Shown: positions 12,119-24,415, counted from the first letter of the stretch. The stretch is DNA of 64,000 bases from Ophthalmolycus amberensis (GCA_024529925.1 JAFEUB010000727.1:62001-126000), one strand, 5' to 3'. A program made the numbers and translations. Notes: generated from the letters alone by a model not told the origin.

Positions 12119-15099
12119 CTTCCTACTCATCAGCTTCCCTTGTCCGTTCTCAGCTTCCATCCTTCTCCTGTCCTCCATCCTTATTCATGTCTCCTTCATC
12201 ATTCCTGTTGACCTCCTTCCCTCCCTTCATGTTCTTTTCATCTATCTGAACATCCATATTGGTTCCCGATACGAGTGCCACACAGGAAGTTTCTGTTGTA
12301 ACAAAGAGAGAGTTGTGTATAAGACAAGGACGATGTTGTTGCTCTACCTAAAGGGGATGTGAATGGGCACACAACATGCTCCATCACTGGGATAGTAATA
12401 ATGGTTAGAAAGATATAAAAACACTCCTCTTAATATTGTATTAGTCTGTGTATTTAACATATAGAATAAGAGATGCTGTTGTATTACCTATTGTGACTTG
12501 TTACCTTTTGGGAAAGTGTTTGAAATGCTTATTTTTTGACGAAACCAGTCTACCAAAGTTGGCTAAATGCTACCTCAGTTCTCTTATGTGGCCCCTGTTC
12601 CTTGATAGTTTCTCTGCAATCCCAATATGAGAGGGTCTTCTCACAACTTGGGGATTGTATTTTAGCCCAAAATATCAATCGTCAACCAAGTATCCAGGGT
12701 ATACAGTTGAGGACCATAGCAAAAATACAAGATATAGATTTGGAGAAGGCCATTGTTTTAGTTAATTGGACTTCTCTTTACTTTTCCCTCAAGCTAATAG
12801 CTCACCTCCAACTACCGCTGGGCTTTTAACAAACTCAAGGGAAACGGATCACTTTACTCGCCATCTCTAATCTCTCTTCATTGACTCCCTGCGAGTTTTA
12901 GAATGGATTTTTACGATATTGCTAATAACCTTTGTGGCTTGGCATTGTCGGTCTCCTAGTTACCAGGGAAGTACTTGACTATGAAGATAAATGAATGGAT
13001 TAGGTGATCTGCAGACCTCCCGCCTTCAAGAATGTTCTGTCCTTCATCCACCCTTTCCTCCACCCATTCTTTATCCATCTTATATCTCTTTTCCCCCTCC
13101 TGAACATTTTCTTCTGCCCCCCCCCCGCCCCTCTACATTTGCTGTTCTTCCAACACCCCTTTTGCCTACATCTCTCCATCCCCCATTTTTCTCCAACTGA
13201 TGAGCTGAGATGCAGCTTCACTCATCAGATTGCCTGTCTCTCCTCCCTGCTTTCTTTAACACTTGTAGAAATGACCTGACACATCCAATCCCAGGTTATT
13301 ACAAAGATGGGCAATCTCTCTCTCTCCCCCCCCCCCCTCTCTCGCTCTCTCTTGCACACACACACTCAAACATTTAGACCAAGAAAAAGCACATTTCCAA
13401 CGTCTGCTGCACACACACACGCACACACACTATTACAGGAGCCCAAATGGAAATGAATAATGCATCCTGTCCTGCCACTCGTTACAAGTATATGATACAT
13501 CCCCTGTTTCCACACAATTGGGCACACAGCAACACGTGCAAAACTGGGAAAAGTGGTTGCGCACGTGTTCACACACTAAAACGCACAAAAAGGCGTGAAT
13601 GTATTATTAGTGCGAAACCTCAAACACGCACGGGCTCATCATTCACAAACATGTTGCATAATCGCGGGCTGACTAAACCCGCTGCAGCCGAATACTTGAT
13701 GACACGCGAGGTCGGCATTGTTGTCAGCGCCCGTGTTTACGGCAATCTTTTGAGCGACACGCCACCGACATCAACTCCTCCTCCTTCCCCCTCCCCTCCG
13801 AGTCCGTACCAAGGTCGTTGGCCTCCTTCCTGGCTTTAGCATTCGCCTCGTATCCCCCATAATCCTCACTGTTTAAGCCTGAGGTACAAATACATTCTAT
13901 TCAAGCCGTACCAAGGGGTCCGGTAATACCCAGCAGAGTGTGTCTTTGTGTATATGTGTGTCGACTGAGTAATGTGTGCTTGCATACACCTCTGTGTGTG
14001 TGTGTGTGTGTGTGTGAGCAAGAGAGAGTGTGTGTGCGCGCACACCAGCATCTGTGCGGGGCTTTGTGTTCTAACACCCATCGGTGCTTAGTATTCTCTC
14101 CGCCATGCGTCCTTGCATCTCCGTGCTTATTCTTTCCCTCTCTGTTCTCCTCTTTCAGATGAGAATACCAACGGCTGATGGGGAGAGGAGAGAAAGAGGG
14201 GGTGAGAAAGAAAAGAAAAGGGGGAGACGGGGGGGAACAAAACGCAGGTGGATAAAGTTTATACAGCGTTACTGATGTAACCTTGGCGCCATAGTGTGCA
14301 TTCTTTAATCGACAATTAAAGCGGGTGCAGCTGTTGGGAGTTCTAGATGCGACATTGTTGTGTTGTCCAATGGGTGTGGAGACACAGTAATGCTGTGTGA
14401 CATTCATATGTAGTGGGGATGTACTGGAAGGTTTCCAACAACTTTTAATCTTCATATAAACCAATATGATGTCTGGTCCGTGTCACAGTAAACTGATACA
14501 AGTTATGCGGTACGTAGTTCTGTCACGTACTTGTGCTTTCAGCCTACAGCATGCTTCGTGATCACCGGCGATTAGCGTTAGCCCGACAGTGGGAGGGAAA
14601 TGGCAGCTCGTAGCAGCACGAACAGCAGTTTAATCCACACAAAATCTAATTCAGTGTGTTCTCCGGCTGCTGCCGAAATGTGTCCCACGCCAGATGGTGA
14701 GGCTCGCAAGTCACAGAGGGAGCAGAGATGCCTCACATTGTCCTCGAAGCATAAAGTACAGACGCGTTTTACTCCCAGCGACATGGACGATCATTGAGGT
14801 TCCGGGCCCGCCCACGGAGTCACCTGGGCCCTCATTAGCATTGACTAATTATTTATATCACAAATAATAATCAATCTTGAAAGTAAACAACAGTTTTTTA
14901 GGTTAGACCTTTTAAATTTGAATGTGAATAAGGTGCAAGACATGTTTGTTTTTTACTCGTATCATTTTAGCGCCAGGCGCGGAGTCGCACCGCTCGTCAA
15001 TGTCACGCTTGGACCAGGCAGCCAATGAAATCGAGCAACAGGCGGGATGTACCACTTTACAGCTGACTTTTTTTTTTTGATGCCTGAAGATGTGGCAGG
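12119..15099. other. Non-coding, pyrimidine-rich patches and short microsatellites
   Basis: Contains C/T-rich stretches (about 13030-13200 and 13310-13350), a (TG)n run at about 13992-14015 and an A/G-rich stretch at 14180-14240. Frames such as the one at 12536-12829 have no recognised similarity. Confidence 0.4.
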
Positions 15100-15595
15100 A
15101 ACCAGGCAGGCAACCTCCGGTTCTACCAAGTGAAGCCAATGCGGAAGAGTCTTACAACATGCATTCTCTCTACTGACCAGCAGGGGGCGACTCCTCCGGT
15201 TGCAAAAATAAGGTAGTCTATGAGAAAATGACTCTACTTCTCACTTGATTTATTACCTCAGTAAACATTGTAAACATGAATTTATGGTTTCAATCTCTAG
15301 TTTCAAGTCTTCTTCAGTACAGCATGATGTTAGTTTAGTAAATCATGGTCCATTTAGAGTCAAATAGACCATAAAGCAGGGGATGCTTCAGGGCGGGCTT
15401 TCTGTGATTGACAGGTTGCTGCCGTAACCAGAGCAGTATACGGCGTCTCTACGTCACTCCTCCGCATTCCAAATATGGTCACTTCCGTTCACCGGTTGTA
15501 AAAAGTGCTGAGCTCGAGGCTTCATACCGGCAGTCCACAAATCAATGGGTGATGTCACAATGACTACGTCCACTTCTCATATACAGACTATGGTA
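15100..15595 (+). repeat. Dispersed repeat B, copy 2
   Basis: Near full-length copy. It begins in the caggcaacctccggttctac region, runs through ctgaccagcagggggcgact, tctatgagaaaatgact, attgacaggttgctgccg and gcgtctctacgtcactcctc, and ends catatacagactatgg. The layout is shared with copies at 45385, 50995 and 59140. No coding capacity, so a non-autonomous interspersed element. Confidence 0.8.
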
Positions 15596-18500
15596 AGAAC
15601 TGACAAAGGCAGATGAAAGGTTGATATTAGTCCTTTTAACGAATTAACGATGAACTATATAGTTTTTCAACAGCAGAGCAACAGCAAGCGCTCGAATCCA
15701 TTTTCCCCCATTATTTACATGTGATCGCCTGGTTGCGTCCATTGCTCCACAGGGTCATCAGCCGTTATGCTCGACTCCCTTTGCCACGTTTTTGAATCGC
15801 CCGCACTTGTTTTGCATCGCGTCTCGGTGTGATCGGAGCCTGTTGTGTTTACATTGGGCCTCTAACGGAAATTAAAATGCAGCCCACAATACTGGAGCCG
15901 GTATAGGGGGGACAACGAGACCTTCTGTCCCCCCACTTTCAGGTGTTATGGTGATTAAGTGGATTAACTTAAGGCAGGTATTGCGGTCATAGAGCATTGG
16001 TGATAATGTCTCACTCCACACGTCTGTTTTCACATGCGATGACAAATGATAACATAAACCTGTCATTTAAAAGAAAAATAATCTCAAAACATACAGACGG
16101 GCTGATTATTGGTCTGCTGTTTTATTAACTTTATTAATGATGCATCATGTTTCATCCTGTCTGTACTTCCCTGTTTATTTTCTTATTTTTTTGTCGCGCC
16201 CAGACAAAATTTAACCGGTGCATCTGTTGTGCGTAATTGTGGCTTGGCAGTGCGCATCATCACTCCAGTTAGAGAATGCAGATGGAACAGAGACCTGCTG
16301 CTGTCAGATGGCTGTAAGGAGCATCGCCTTTGTGAAGAAGAGGCCTTCAGTGTAGCACTGAGGCGCACCAGAAAACATGAGTGGTGACATTGAAAAAAAA
16401 AACCTGCACCTGCAAGTCATTATGGCGATCTCCGCAAATATGGGATTGTCGACATATCCCATATGATAGCACTTTTATACAATATTGAATATAAATATCT
16501 ATCAGTGGGGAAAGACATGGCAATCAGAGCACATCAATGTGAAGTATCTTCAATTGTTAGTTTAGGTTAATGACGTGCTGGTGTGTTTCTGTTTGCACTA
16601 TTTCTCCCAATACAATATTTCAAACTGATCTGCCGACCAAATATTAATACGAGTTGGTTGAAGATCCACTAACTTGGTGACAAACACTTTGCAATTCCCA
16701 TTCCCAAGTTCTCCACAATAAAAGCAAAGAAGGTGGAAGGTGACAAAAACAAAAGGATATTTTGTCCGATTTTTTTTTTCTCCAAACATTTTCATCTCAT
16801 CTTTTTTCATCAACTATATTGCATGACATCACTGTTGGTGTTTCCTTTCGTCATCGTCTCGTCTTAGTCATGGAAAAAGGGGTCGCATTTTTTGTCGTCG
16901 TTTTAGTTAACAAAATGAACACTGTCCCTGACTGAATCAGTAGCTTGTAACAGTGGAGCTCCTGTTGGCAGCTCAGCAGCGTGCCGCTTGTTAAAAGCGT
17001 TTTAAAAGACCACGAAATCCACAGAAACAATCAATCTGATAACTCAGCTGTGAATAAAAGGCTGCCGAGCTGCCGACCGTATGTACATTGCTTGCATAGA
17101 GTTTGTATTGATCTGAACATGACAGCTTGGACGCGCAGCAGATTGGCGTTCCTACTGAACTGAAGACAGCATCAGCAACGCACGTCACGGCCATATGCTT
17201 TTACTTACTGTTGGACGTACTGAAGTGCATTTAAAAGGTGATGCGACCAATTCGTTTAAGAAAAACAAAGTGAATGAATTACATAGTCAGTGTCTACAAA
17301 TCTTTGAACCGAACTAAGTTGTTGGAATCTGCATTCCCACCTCGACCCGCTAGTTTGCTGGTGGGAAGCTTTTAATGGGAAGCAGCGACAGCAGTGAGAT
17401 TTTCAGTTTGCATCAGCAGTAACTTAAGACATCTCCAATCCGGCTGAAAGCAGTCAGTAGACTGGCGGATTTGTATCTAAAAATACAAATGGGAACACAG
17501 GAGTGAAACTAAATTCCAAACGGCAGAGATTTGGGAAGAAGCTATTTGGATCTGAACAAATGGAAGAATCCGTTGAATCTCCTGGAACACCCTGAAGGTC
17601 ATGGTCGTGGTTATGGGTCTTGCTGAAATATATCTGAGAGACAGGATCGCAATGACATTTAAAGAACTGCATCAAAGCCCGAGATCAGAGGCAAATTGGC
17701 GTTAAATGGAATATGGGGAGTCTTTCTGCAAGCGCAAGACACAGGTTGAGGGTAAACCTGGGGGACTGGTGGCCCGTAACACTAGGAACTCTACTGTAGA
17801 CCAAAGTTGTTGTTATTGCACCCAGAACAAACAGGCTAGAAATTGTAAAGACGTGCGGAAACATTTTGCGAACATGCACGTAAGAACATCAACAAGCATG
17901 ACTACAGGGAACTGTTCACTGCTTGAACAAAAAATGTGCATGGTATTACATAATTTCCTGTGAACCTGTGTGTTTACGAGTCACAACATAGTTTGGAGAG
18001 TTGCGTCTACAAGGCAACGCTCGCTTTGTGAAACAGTCGTAAAATGGTTTCGGTTAAGAATTGACCTCAAGTGGTTAAGGTAAGGATAGTCGTCGGTCAG
18101 ATAGTCTCGCGAGAGTTTACGTGTTTGTTTTTGTATTTAAAATCAATGGTTGCCATCTAGACACAAGTTTGGAGACGATGCATATTTATTGGGGATGAGT
18201 GGGGGGATGAGTACTTCAAGACAAGATAACAAGAGAGCAAGTTGTGTAGTGTTGACACTACAGGGATGTGACGACCTTGGCATTGTTGAACTTTCACTGC
18301 AGCTTGATTACAAATGTTCAAAGTTCAAATGAGGCCAACGTTCATAGTTGCAAACTTGCAAATATTGTGTGAACTCACCAAATTATATGTCATTAGTAGC
18401 ATAGACTGAAGTGGTCCCTGCAATCAGGGGGACACTTGGCCTTAAGGACTGTTTAAGTGGATACAAATGTCAGTAAAATCACTCCATTTGTTCAGGAATA

Positions 18501-18882
18501 GGCCATCACTTACAGAATTATGTGCTTGTATGGGTGTTTTGTAATTACTTCGATTGCCGTGCAGAAATGAGGTAACGCTAATGTCAAGTGTCGGCTGCAA
18601 TTTCAATATGGAAAAACACAAGTCTAGTGGGCTGGAAAACAGTAAACATTTTCTTTTTTTTTAAAGTCATCTCATCTGGCAGTTGATGACTTGATCAATG
18701 CCTTCTCTTCACTGAATGAGGAGGCAGATGGTTGCCTCCGTCTTGTGCTGCATTAAGCTGTGTGATCACTGCGGTAGTAGGGTGATTTCTATTTGATTTA
18801 TTATTTTCGTACAATATCTGTTTTGACCTTTAACAGAAAAATAATGTATTATGTTGGGAAAAATAGAAATCAGATACATACA
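15596..18882. other. Unique non-coding sequence
   Basis: No protein-like frame, array or transposon end recognised. The frame at 17454-17675 (minus) shows no similarity I recognise. Confidence 0.4.
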
Positions 18883-19015
18883 GTGGTCTCCTGTGTGAAA
18901 GTCCTGTGTACATCTCATACGGATGCTAAAGGGTGCCTCAGTGCGTTGGTATGAGACGCTGACGGGCAATGACCAAGCGTTGGTATTTAACGAGTTGGAA
19001 GTGAGAATGCGTTTG
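18883..19015. repeat. Dispersed repeat P, copy 1 (partial)
   Basis: Shares ggtctcctgtgtgaaagtcc, ctaaagggtgcctc and gcaatgaccaagcgttggta (versus gccctgaccaaacgtcggtg at 39430) followed by acgagtt with copies at about 30590, 30870 and 39285. Diverged, non-coding. Confidence 0.55.
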
Positions 19016-19156
19016 CCGAGTTGGGAACCCCTGATCTAGTGGCTCCACAATGGATCAAGACAACCACCCGGTCTCCAAACAAATTCACCCATGATGCAAG
19101 CCAGCCCTGTACACCAGCTACAGCGATCTACTGTACGAACAGAAATGACAAGTAGC

Positions 19157-19985
19157 AACTAGAAAATGCATTTCCTGCTGAAAATGCGTTGGAATGCTGA
19201 AAGCTGAAATTAATTGTGAAAACATTGCTGAAAATTAAGAAATGGGAGACTACCTGGCTGAAAAATGTTGAAGCCCGAAAGCATTTAAACTGCACTTCTG
19301 AAAAACCTTCTAGTTGAAATGTCTAACTATGGTGTCTGTAGCTGAAAGTATGAGGAAGAAGAAAGCTTTGAAGGTTTAAGAAGTTTAAGAGGATTTGAAA
19401 ATCTTCTCCATAGAAACCCATTCAAAAAAAGGTTGCAAAAAGCTTAATAATTCAAAAAGTTTAAAGGTTAGACATATGAAAAGTCATAGCAGAGATGAGC
19501 TGAAGGAGCTGAACATTTTGATAGTTGAACGGTTTCTGTAGCTTAAAATATGAAGGAGCAGAAGAGTTTCAAAAAAAGGGGGACGGAAGAAGTAGTGGAA
19601 CTAGAAAATGCATTTCCTGCTGAAAATGCGTTGGAATGCTGAAAGCTGAAATTAATTGTGAAAAAATTGCTGAAAATTAAGAAATGGGAGACTATCTGTC
19701 TGAAAAATGTTGAACCCCGAAAGCATTTAAACTGCACTGCTGAAAAACCTTCTCGTTGAAATGTCTAACTATGGTGTCTGTAGCTGAAAGTATGAGGAAG
19801 AAGGCTTTGAAAGTTGAAGAAGTATAACAGGATTTGAAGATTTTCTCCATAGAGATCCCATTCAAAAGAAAATTGCAAAAAGCTTAATTCTAAAAGTTTA
19901 AAGATTACAAATATGAAAAGTCAAAGCACCCCTCTCCTGAAAGAGCTGAACATTTTGATATTTGAACAATTTCTGTAGCTTAAAC
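19157..19985 (+). repeat. Tandem pair of the ~440-bp 'R' repeat
   Basis: Two head-to-tail copies starting at about 19157 and 19599 with actagaaaatgcatttcctg, then ctgaaaatgcgttggaatgc, and later gtgtctgtagctgaaagtat and ccatagaaacccattc. The second runs into a TAG array. Further copies lie at 20406, 22202 and 24840-25345. It has no sustained frame and behaves as a satellite-like or composite repeat. I do not recognise the family. Confidence 0.8.
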
Positions 19986-19989
19986 AAAT

Positions 19990-20119
19990 TTCAGAAGTAG
20001 TGATATTTGTAGTAATAGTATTAGTAGTTGAAGTAGAAGTATTATTAGTAGTATAAGTATTAGTAGCATTAGAATAAGTAGTAGTAGTAGCAGTAGTGAT
20101 ATTTGTAATAGTAGTAGTA
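19990..20119 (+). repeat. TAG-rich array, left of the outer hAT insertion
   Basis: Imperfect (TAG)n/(GTA)n with scattered substitutions (agtagaagtattattagtag). It resumes at 23698 beyond the outer hAT element, so the two arrays were one before that insertion. Confidence 0.8.
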
Positions 20120-21191
20120 CAGTGGTTCTCAACTGGTCTGGCTGCGGGACCCACCATCACCCCTTAATGCAGGGGTCTCAAACTCCCGGCCCGCGGGCCG
20201 AATCCGGCCCACCACATCATTTTATGTGGCCCGCGAATCCGCCAGCAAAAAAAAAAAAAGGTTTTTTTTAAGTTAGACTTGATAATAAATATCCCCATAG
20301 TCGAAATTATGAGATTGGAAGTCGAGGTTATGAGATAGAAAGTCATAACTATGATAGAAAGTCATAATTCTGAGAAAGAAAGTCAAAATTATGATAGAAA
20401 GTCAAAACTAGAAAATGCATTTCCTGCTGAAAATGCGTTGGAATGCTGAAAGCTGAAATGAATCTCAAAAACATTGCTGAAAATAGATATCCAATTTTAA
20501 AAAAATTGCAAAAAGCTTAATAATTCAAAAAGTTGAAATATTACAAATATGAAGTCATATCACCCCTCCTGAAAGAGCTGAACATTTTTATATTTGAACG
20601 GTTTCTGTAGCTTAAAAGAATTCCAGCGGTAGTGATATTTGTTGTAGTAGTAGTAGAAGTTGTAGTTGTAGTAGAAGTATTATTAGCAGTATAAGTATTA
20701 GTAGCATTTGAATAAGTACTAGTTGTAGCAGTAGTGATATTTGTAGTAGCAGTAGTAGTAGAAGTTGTAGTCGAAGTATTAGTAATTAGAAGAAGTCGTA
20801 GAAGTAGTAGTATCAGTAGTCGTAGTAATAGCTGTAGTAGTGGTCGTAGTATTTTATATAACAGTAGTAGTAGTAGTATAATAAGTAGTAGTAGTAGTAA
20901 TAGTAAAGTCAGTTTTTGAAGTAGCAGTAGTAGTAGTACTAGTAGCAGTCGTACTAATAGCTGTAGTAGTATTAGTACTGGTAGTAGCAGGAATAGCAGT
21001 ATTAGCAGTTGTGGTATAAGTAATAATAGTAGTGGTAGTGGTAGTAATAGCAGTAGTGGTAGTAATAATATTTATGGTAGCAGTAATAGCAGTAGCAGTA
21101 ATAGTAGCAACAGCAAAAGTTGAATTAGTAGTAGTAGTAGTAGTAATACTAGAAATATTAGCAGTAGTAGTAGTTGTCGCAGTATTAGTAA

Positions 21192-21846
21192 GAGCATTCA
21201 TTATTTCAACAAAAAAGCCAAATTTTGAGCTAAACGTTTAAATACAGTTAATCCATGAGGCTTTTATTTTGAAAGGGTGGGGCTGGGTGGGGGAGGGAGG
21301 GGGAGAGGAGACATAATCATCATGTTTGACACATAAACAGAGGTTATTAAATGACAGGCTTCATCACAAGCATTTCAGTTAGAATTCACTCTCTGGCACT
21401 CGTACTAATAGCTGTAGTAGTATTACTACTTTTAGTAGCATGAATAGAAGTAGTAGTAGCAGTTGTCGTATAAGTAATAGTAGTAGTGGTAGTAATAGCA
21501 GTAGTGGTAGTAATAATATTGATGGTAGCAGTAGTAGCAGTAGTAGTAATAGCAGCAACAGCAAAGGTTATAGTAGAAGTAGTAGTAGCAGTAGTAGTAA
21601 TACTATATTAGCAGCAGCAGTAGTAGTTGTCGCAGTATTAGTAAGAGCATTCATTTTTTAAACAAAAAAGCCTAATTTTGAGCTTGTTTAAATACAGTTA
21701 ATCCATGGGGCTTTTATTTTGAAAGGGTGGTGCTGGGTGGGGGGGGAGAGGGGGAGAGGAGACATAATCATAATGTCTGACACACATAAACAGAGGTTAT
21801 TAAATGCCTGGCTTCATCACAAGCATTTCAATTAGAATTCACTCTT
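21192..21846 (+). repeat. Module M, two copies separated by a TAG array
   Basis: Copies at 21192-21395 and 21641-21846 share gttaatccatgaggctttta, gaaagggtggggctgggtgg, gagaggagacataatcatca, acagaggttattaaatg and aggcttcatcacaagcattt. A third copy lies at 24141-24355, outside both hAT elements. Non-coding. Confidence 0.8.
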
Positions 21847-22027
21847 TGGGGCTTTTATTTTGAAATGGGGTGTGTGTGTGTGTGTGTGTGTGTGTGTAGG
21901 TGTGTGTGTGTGTGTGTGTGTGTGTGGGGGGGGGTCCTCTAAAAGTCTCTAAGACCTGAATGATTGTATGAGAGAGAGAGAGAAGAAAGAATTAGTGAGA
22001 GAGAGAGAGAGAGAGAAGAAAGAATTA

Positions 22028-22066
<39 letters not shown>

Positions 22067-22201
22067 AAGGATTAGAGAGTGAGAGAGAGAGAGAGAGAGA
22101 AGAAAGAATGAGTGAGAGAGAGAGAGAGAGAAGAAAGAATTAGTGAGAGAGAGAGAGAGAGAAGAAAGAATTAGTGAGTGAGAGAGAGAGAGAGAAGAAA
22201 G
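21845..22201 (+). repeat. TG/G tract followed by GA-rich minisatellite
   Basis: (TG)n at about 21870-21926 and a G run lead into tcctctaaaagtctctaaga, then a purine-only strand from 21968 to 22200. There gagagaga stretches alternate with agaagaaagaattagtgag. It is a candidate for triplex formation. Apparent Ser/Leu-rich minus-strand frames here are low complexity, not genes. Confidence 0.85.
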
Positions 22202-22345
22202 AACTAGAAAATGCATTTCCTGCTGAAAATGCGTTGGAATGCTGAAAGCTGAAATGAATCTCAAAAACATTGCTGAAAATAGATATCCAATAGAAAGTCA
22301 AAATGATGAGATACTTAAACACAGTCATAGAAGCAGCTCTTTGGC

Positions 22346-22480
22346 TGGTTACTGTACATTTGACATGGAAATGTATTGTGAGTACATTGAAGACTACTTT
22401 AAACGTGGCTTTACAACACATGAAATACTTCATGTGGGATTGTGCAAACACACCCTTGAAAGGATTTTAAGCATTGAACA
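22346..22480 (+). pseudogene. Possible integrase-type HTH fragment within the inner hAT
   Basis: The frame from 22239 to 22568 contains YIEDYFKRGFTTHEIL followed after a few residues by KHTLERIL. This resembles the N-terminal helix-turn-helix segment of integrase-core proteins encoded by some fish DNA transposons (…YF..G.t..EIL…lS.rTLkRiL). The middle of that motif is shortened and the DDE core does not follow. It could be a passenger fragment captured by the hAT element, or a chance match. I rate it weak. Confidence 0.25.
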
Positions 22481-22818
22481 AAGTTATTGTAATAAATTGT
22501 GTTTGATATTTGTCTTTGATATTTTCTTTAATAGTTTGATCTTTGATAGAGTAATGTGGGTTTCTTAACCCTAAATTAAAAGGATTTAAGTTATAATAAC
22601 AGAAATGTGCTTAAATATATGTTTACATTTATATAACTGCATGTACAATATTTTTACACTTGAATAAACAATAATCAAATGCAGAGACAGTTATTTAACA
22701 ATATGTTACGAGTAGTTACATTTACAACCGGCCCTTTGTGGGCGACCATGATGCTGATGTGGCCCAGAGTGAAAATGAGTTTGAGACCCCTGCCTTAATG
22801 ACAAGCCGGGACCCACTA

Positions 22819-22850
22819 CCCAAATTATATATATATATATATAATTTGGG
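22819..22850. repeat. 32-bp perfect palindrome
   Basis: cccaaattatatatat followed by its reverse complement, atatatataatttggg, inside the outer hAT. A further diverged copy of the right half (aaataatttgggtatatc) follows after a TA run. Confidence 0.85.
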
Positions 22851-22881
<31 letters not shown>

Positions 22882-23697
22882 TTTGGGTATATCTATATTC
22901 AAGAAGTCGAGTAGGAGTAACGTCTCTGTGTAGTAAACAACTGTCAAATCAAATAAAGAAAGTACACATCAATTATATTTTAACAAATATTATTCTCATT
23001 TTTCAAATTTAACTGGATGGATTATAAATAATACATAGAAATACATAAATAAATGTTCTTCTCATTTCAAGTAAAATAACGGCTGGATTAAAAAATTAAT
23101 TACGTAATCGAAATTCAATTTAGAAAAATTATTTTCACTGAATTGTCCTGCAGCTTTAAATTCAGTTCATTCAGTGTGAAGTGAAAAATCCACAATATTA
23201 TATTTTTCTCATCTTCCAAAAAGAGAAATTAGTGTTTGAATAATTCACCTCTATGAGTCTGTCCAGTCAGAGTCTAATGACTCTGGTCTCTCTGGACATT
23301 TCTCTCTTTTGGAAATCGTCCTATGATTTGACTTTCACATCTCACACTACAACAGTCCTGCTCTGCTCTCTGTATCCTCGTCTCTCCCCGTGTGTCACGG
23401 TGTTTGTACATCTCACTCAAGTCAGGAAACTTGTCAGAATACTCATATATATTCACGTGATGTGATTCACAACGCATTGGTCGGTGTTTTTCCTGCACCG
23501 CTGAACAAGTCCCGTAAATGCTGGAATAATTCCGCTGCATAAAAAAAATGCCCTTCAAAATAAAATCACAACTTTTTTTTTAATTATTATTATTATTATT
23601 ATTTTAATTATTTTTTTGTCAGGCAAAGGCCCGCGACCCACTGAAAACGGGTCCGCGACCCACTTTTGGGTCGCGACCCACTAGTTGAGAATCACTG

Positions 23698-24140
23698 GTA
23701 GTAGAAGTCATAGTTGTAGTAGAAGTATCATTAGTAGTAGAAGTATTTGTATTTAGAAGAAGTAGTAGTATTTAGAAGAAGTAGTAGCCTAGTATCAGTA
23801 GTAGTAGTAATAGCTGTAGTAGTGGTCGTAGTATTTAATATAACAGTAGTAGTAGTAGTAGTAAAAGTAATGGCAGTATTTGAAGTAGCAGTAGTAGTAG
23901 TACTAGTAGCAGTCGTACTAATAGCTGTAGTAGTATTACTACTTTTAGTAGCATGAATAGCAGTAGTAGTAGCAGTTGTCGTATAAGTAATAGTAGTAGT
24001 GGTAGTAACAGCAGTAGTGGTAGTAATAATATTGATGGTAGCAGTAATAGCAGTAGCAGTAGTAGTAATAGTAGCAACAGCAAAAGTTATAGTAGAAGTA
24101 GTAGTAGCAGTAGTAGTAATACTATATTAGCAGCAGCAGT
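23698..24140 (+). repeat. TAG-rich array, right of the outer hAT insertion
   Basis: Imperfect TAG/AGC trinucleotide array (agtagtagtagcagtagtag). A long block (agcagtcgtactaatagctg onward) is nearly identical to 21397-21640 inside the inner hAT, which shows that the nested segment derives from this kind of locus. Confidence 0.85.
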
Positions 24141-24415
24141 AGTAGTTAGAGCATTCATTTTTTTAACAAAAAAGCCTAATTTTGAGCTTGTTTAAATACA
24201 GTTAATCCATGGGGCTTTTATTTTGAAAGGGTGGGGCTGGGTGGGGGAGGGAGGGGGAGAGGAGACATAATCATCATGTTTGACACATATAAACAGAGGT
24301 TATTAAATGACAGGCTTCATCACAAGCAGTTCAGTTAGAATTCACTCTCTGGGGCTTTTATTTTGAAATGGCGTGTGTGTGTGTGGGGGGGGGGTGGAGG
24401 AGGGGGGAAAGATAT
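24141..24415 (+). repeat. Module M, third copy, plus TG/G tract
   Basis: Same order as in the nested segment: aacaaaaaagcctaattttg, module M, ggggcttttattttgaaatg, (TG)n and a G run. It lies outside both hAT elements. Confidence 0.8.

Larger units (their letters stand above)
20406..22291 (+). repeat. Composite segment with 90-bp identical terminal direct repeats
   Basis: Bases 20406-20495 and 22202-22291 are identical over 90 bp (aactagaaaatgcatttcct ... atatccaat). They bound R repeat, TAG array, module M (21192-21395), TAG array, module M (21641-21846), a TG/G tract and a GA-rich array. On both sides the host inner hAT reads atagaaagtcaaaa, consistent with an insertion, although that motif is itself locally repeated. 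No coding sequence. The direct-repeat layout resembles an LTR element only superficially: I see no primer-binding site or polyprotein. Confidence 0.7.
20170..22792. mobile_element. Inner hAT (Charlie-like) transposon with perfect 8-bp TSD
   Basis: Perfect 16-bp inverted termini CAGGGGTCTCAAACTC (20170-20185) and GAGTTTGAGACCCCTG (22777-22792) are flanked by identical 8-bp duplications CCTTAATG (20162-20169 and 22793-22800). The right end continues attttcactctgggccacat, the familiar Charlie-type subterminal sequence. The element is 2623 bp, of which 1886 bp (20406-22291) look like a later foreign insertion. No hAT transposase frame is visible, so it is non-autonomous. Confidence 0.95.
20120..23697. 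mobile_element. Outer hAT transposon, interrupted by a second element
   Basis: Termini are CAGTGGTTCTCAACT (20120-20134) and AGTTGAGAATCACTG (23683-23697), inverted with one mismatch in 15 and of a common hAT type. Repeated cgcgacccact motifs lie inside the right end. Flanks are TAGTAGTA and GTAGTAGA: the target was a TAG microsatellite, so an 8-bp duplication cannot be proved. Once the inner element and one target copy are removed the element is about 947 bp, and the text reads continuously across the junction (gggacccaccatcacccctt to aatgacaagccgggaccca). No transposase frame is visible. Confidence 0.85.

Noticed and set aside
12536..12829. Frame with YERVFSQLGD, reminiscent of the hAT C-terminal SERVFS motif
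   Set aside because: The following hAT dimerisation-domain residues are absent and no hAT ends surround it.
13901..14464. 187-codon minus-strand frame
   Set aside because: Starts from weak context, contains a Thr-His run from (CA)n and shows no domain similarity.
19018..19033. gagttgggaacccctg resembling a hAT right terminus
   Set aside because: No partner terminus or 8-bp duplication found, and the same acgagttggga text occurs as part of dispersed repeat P.
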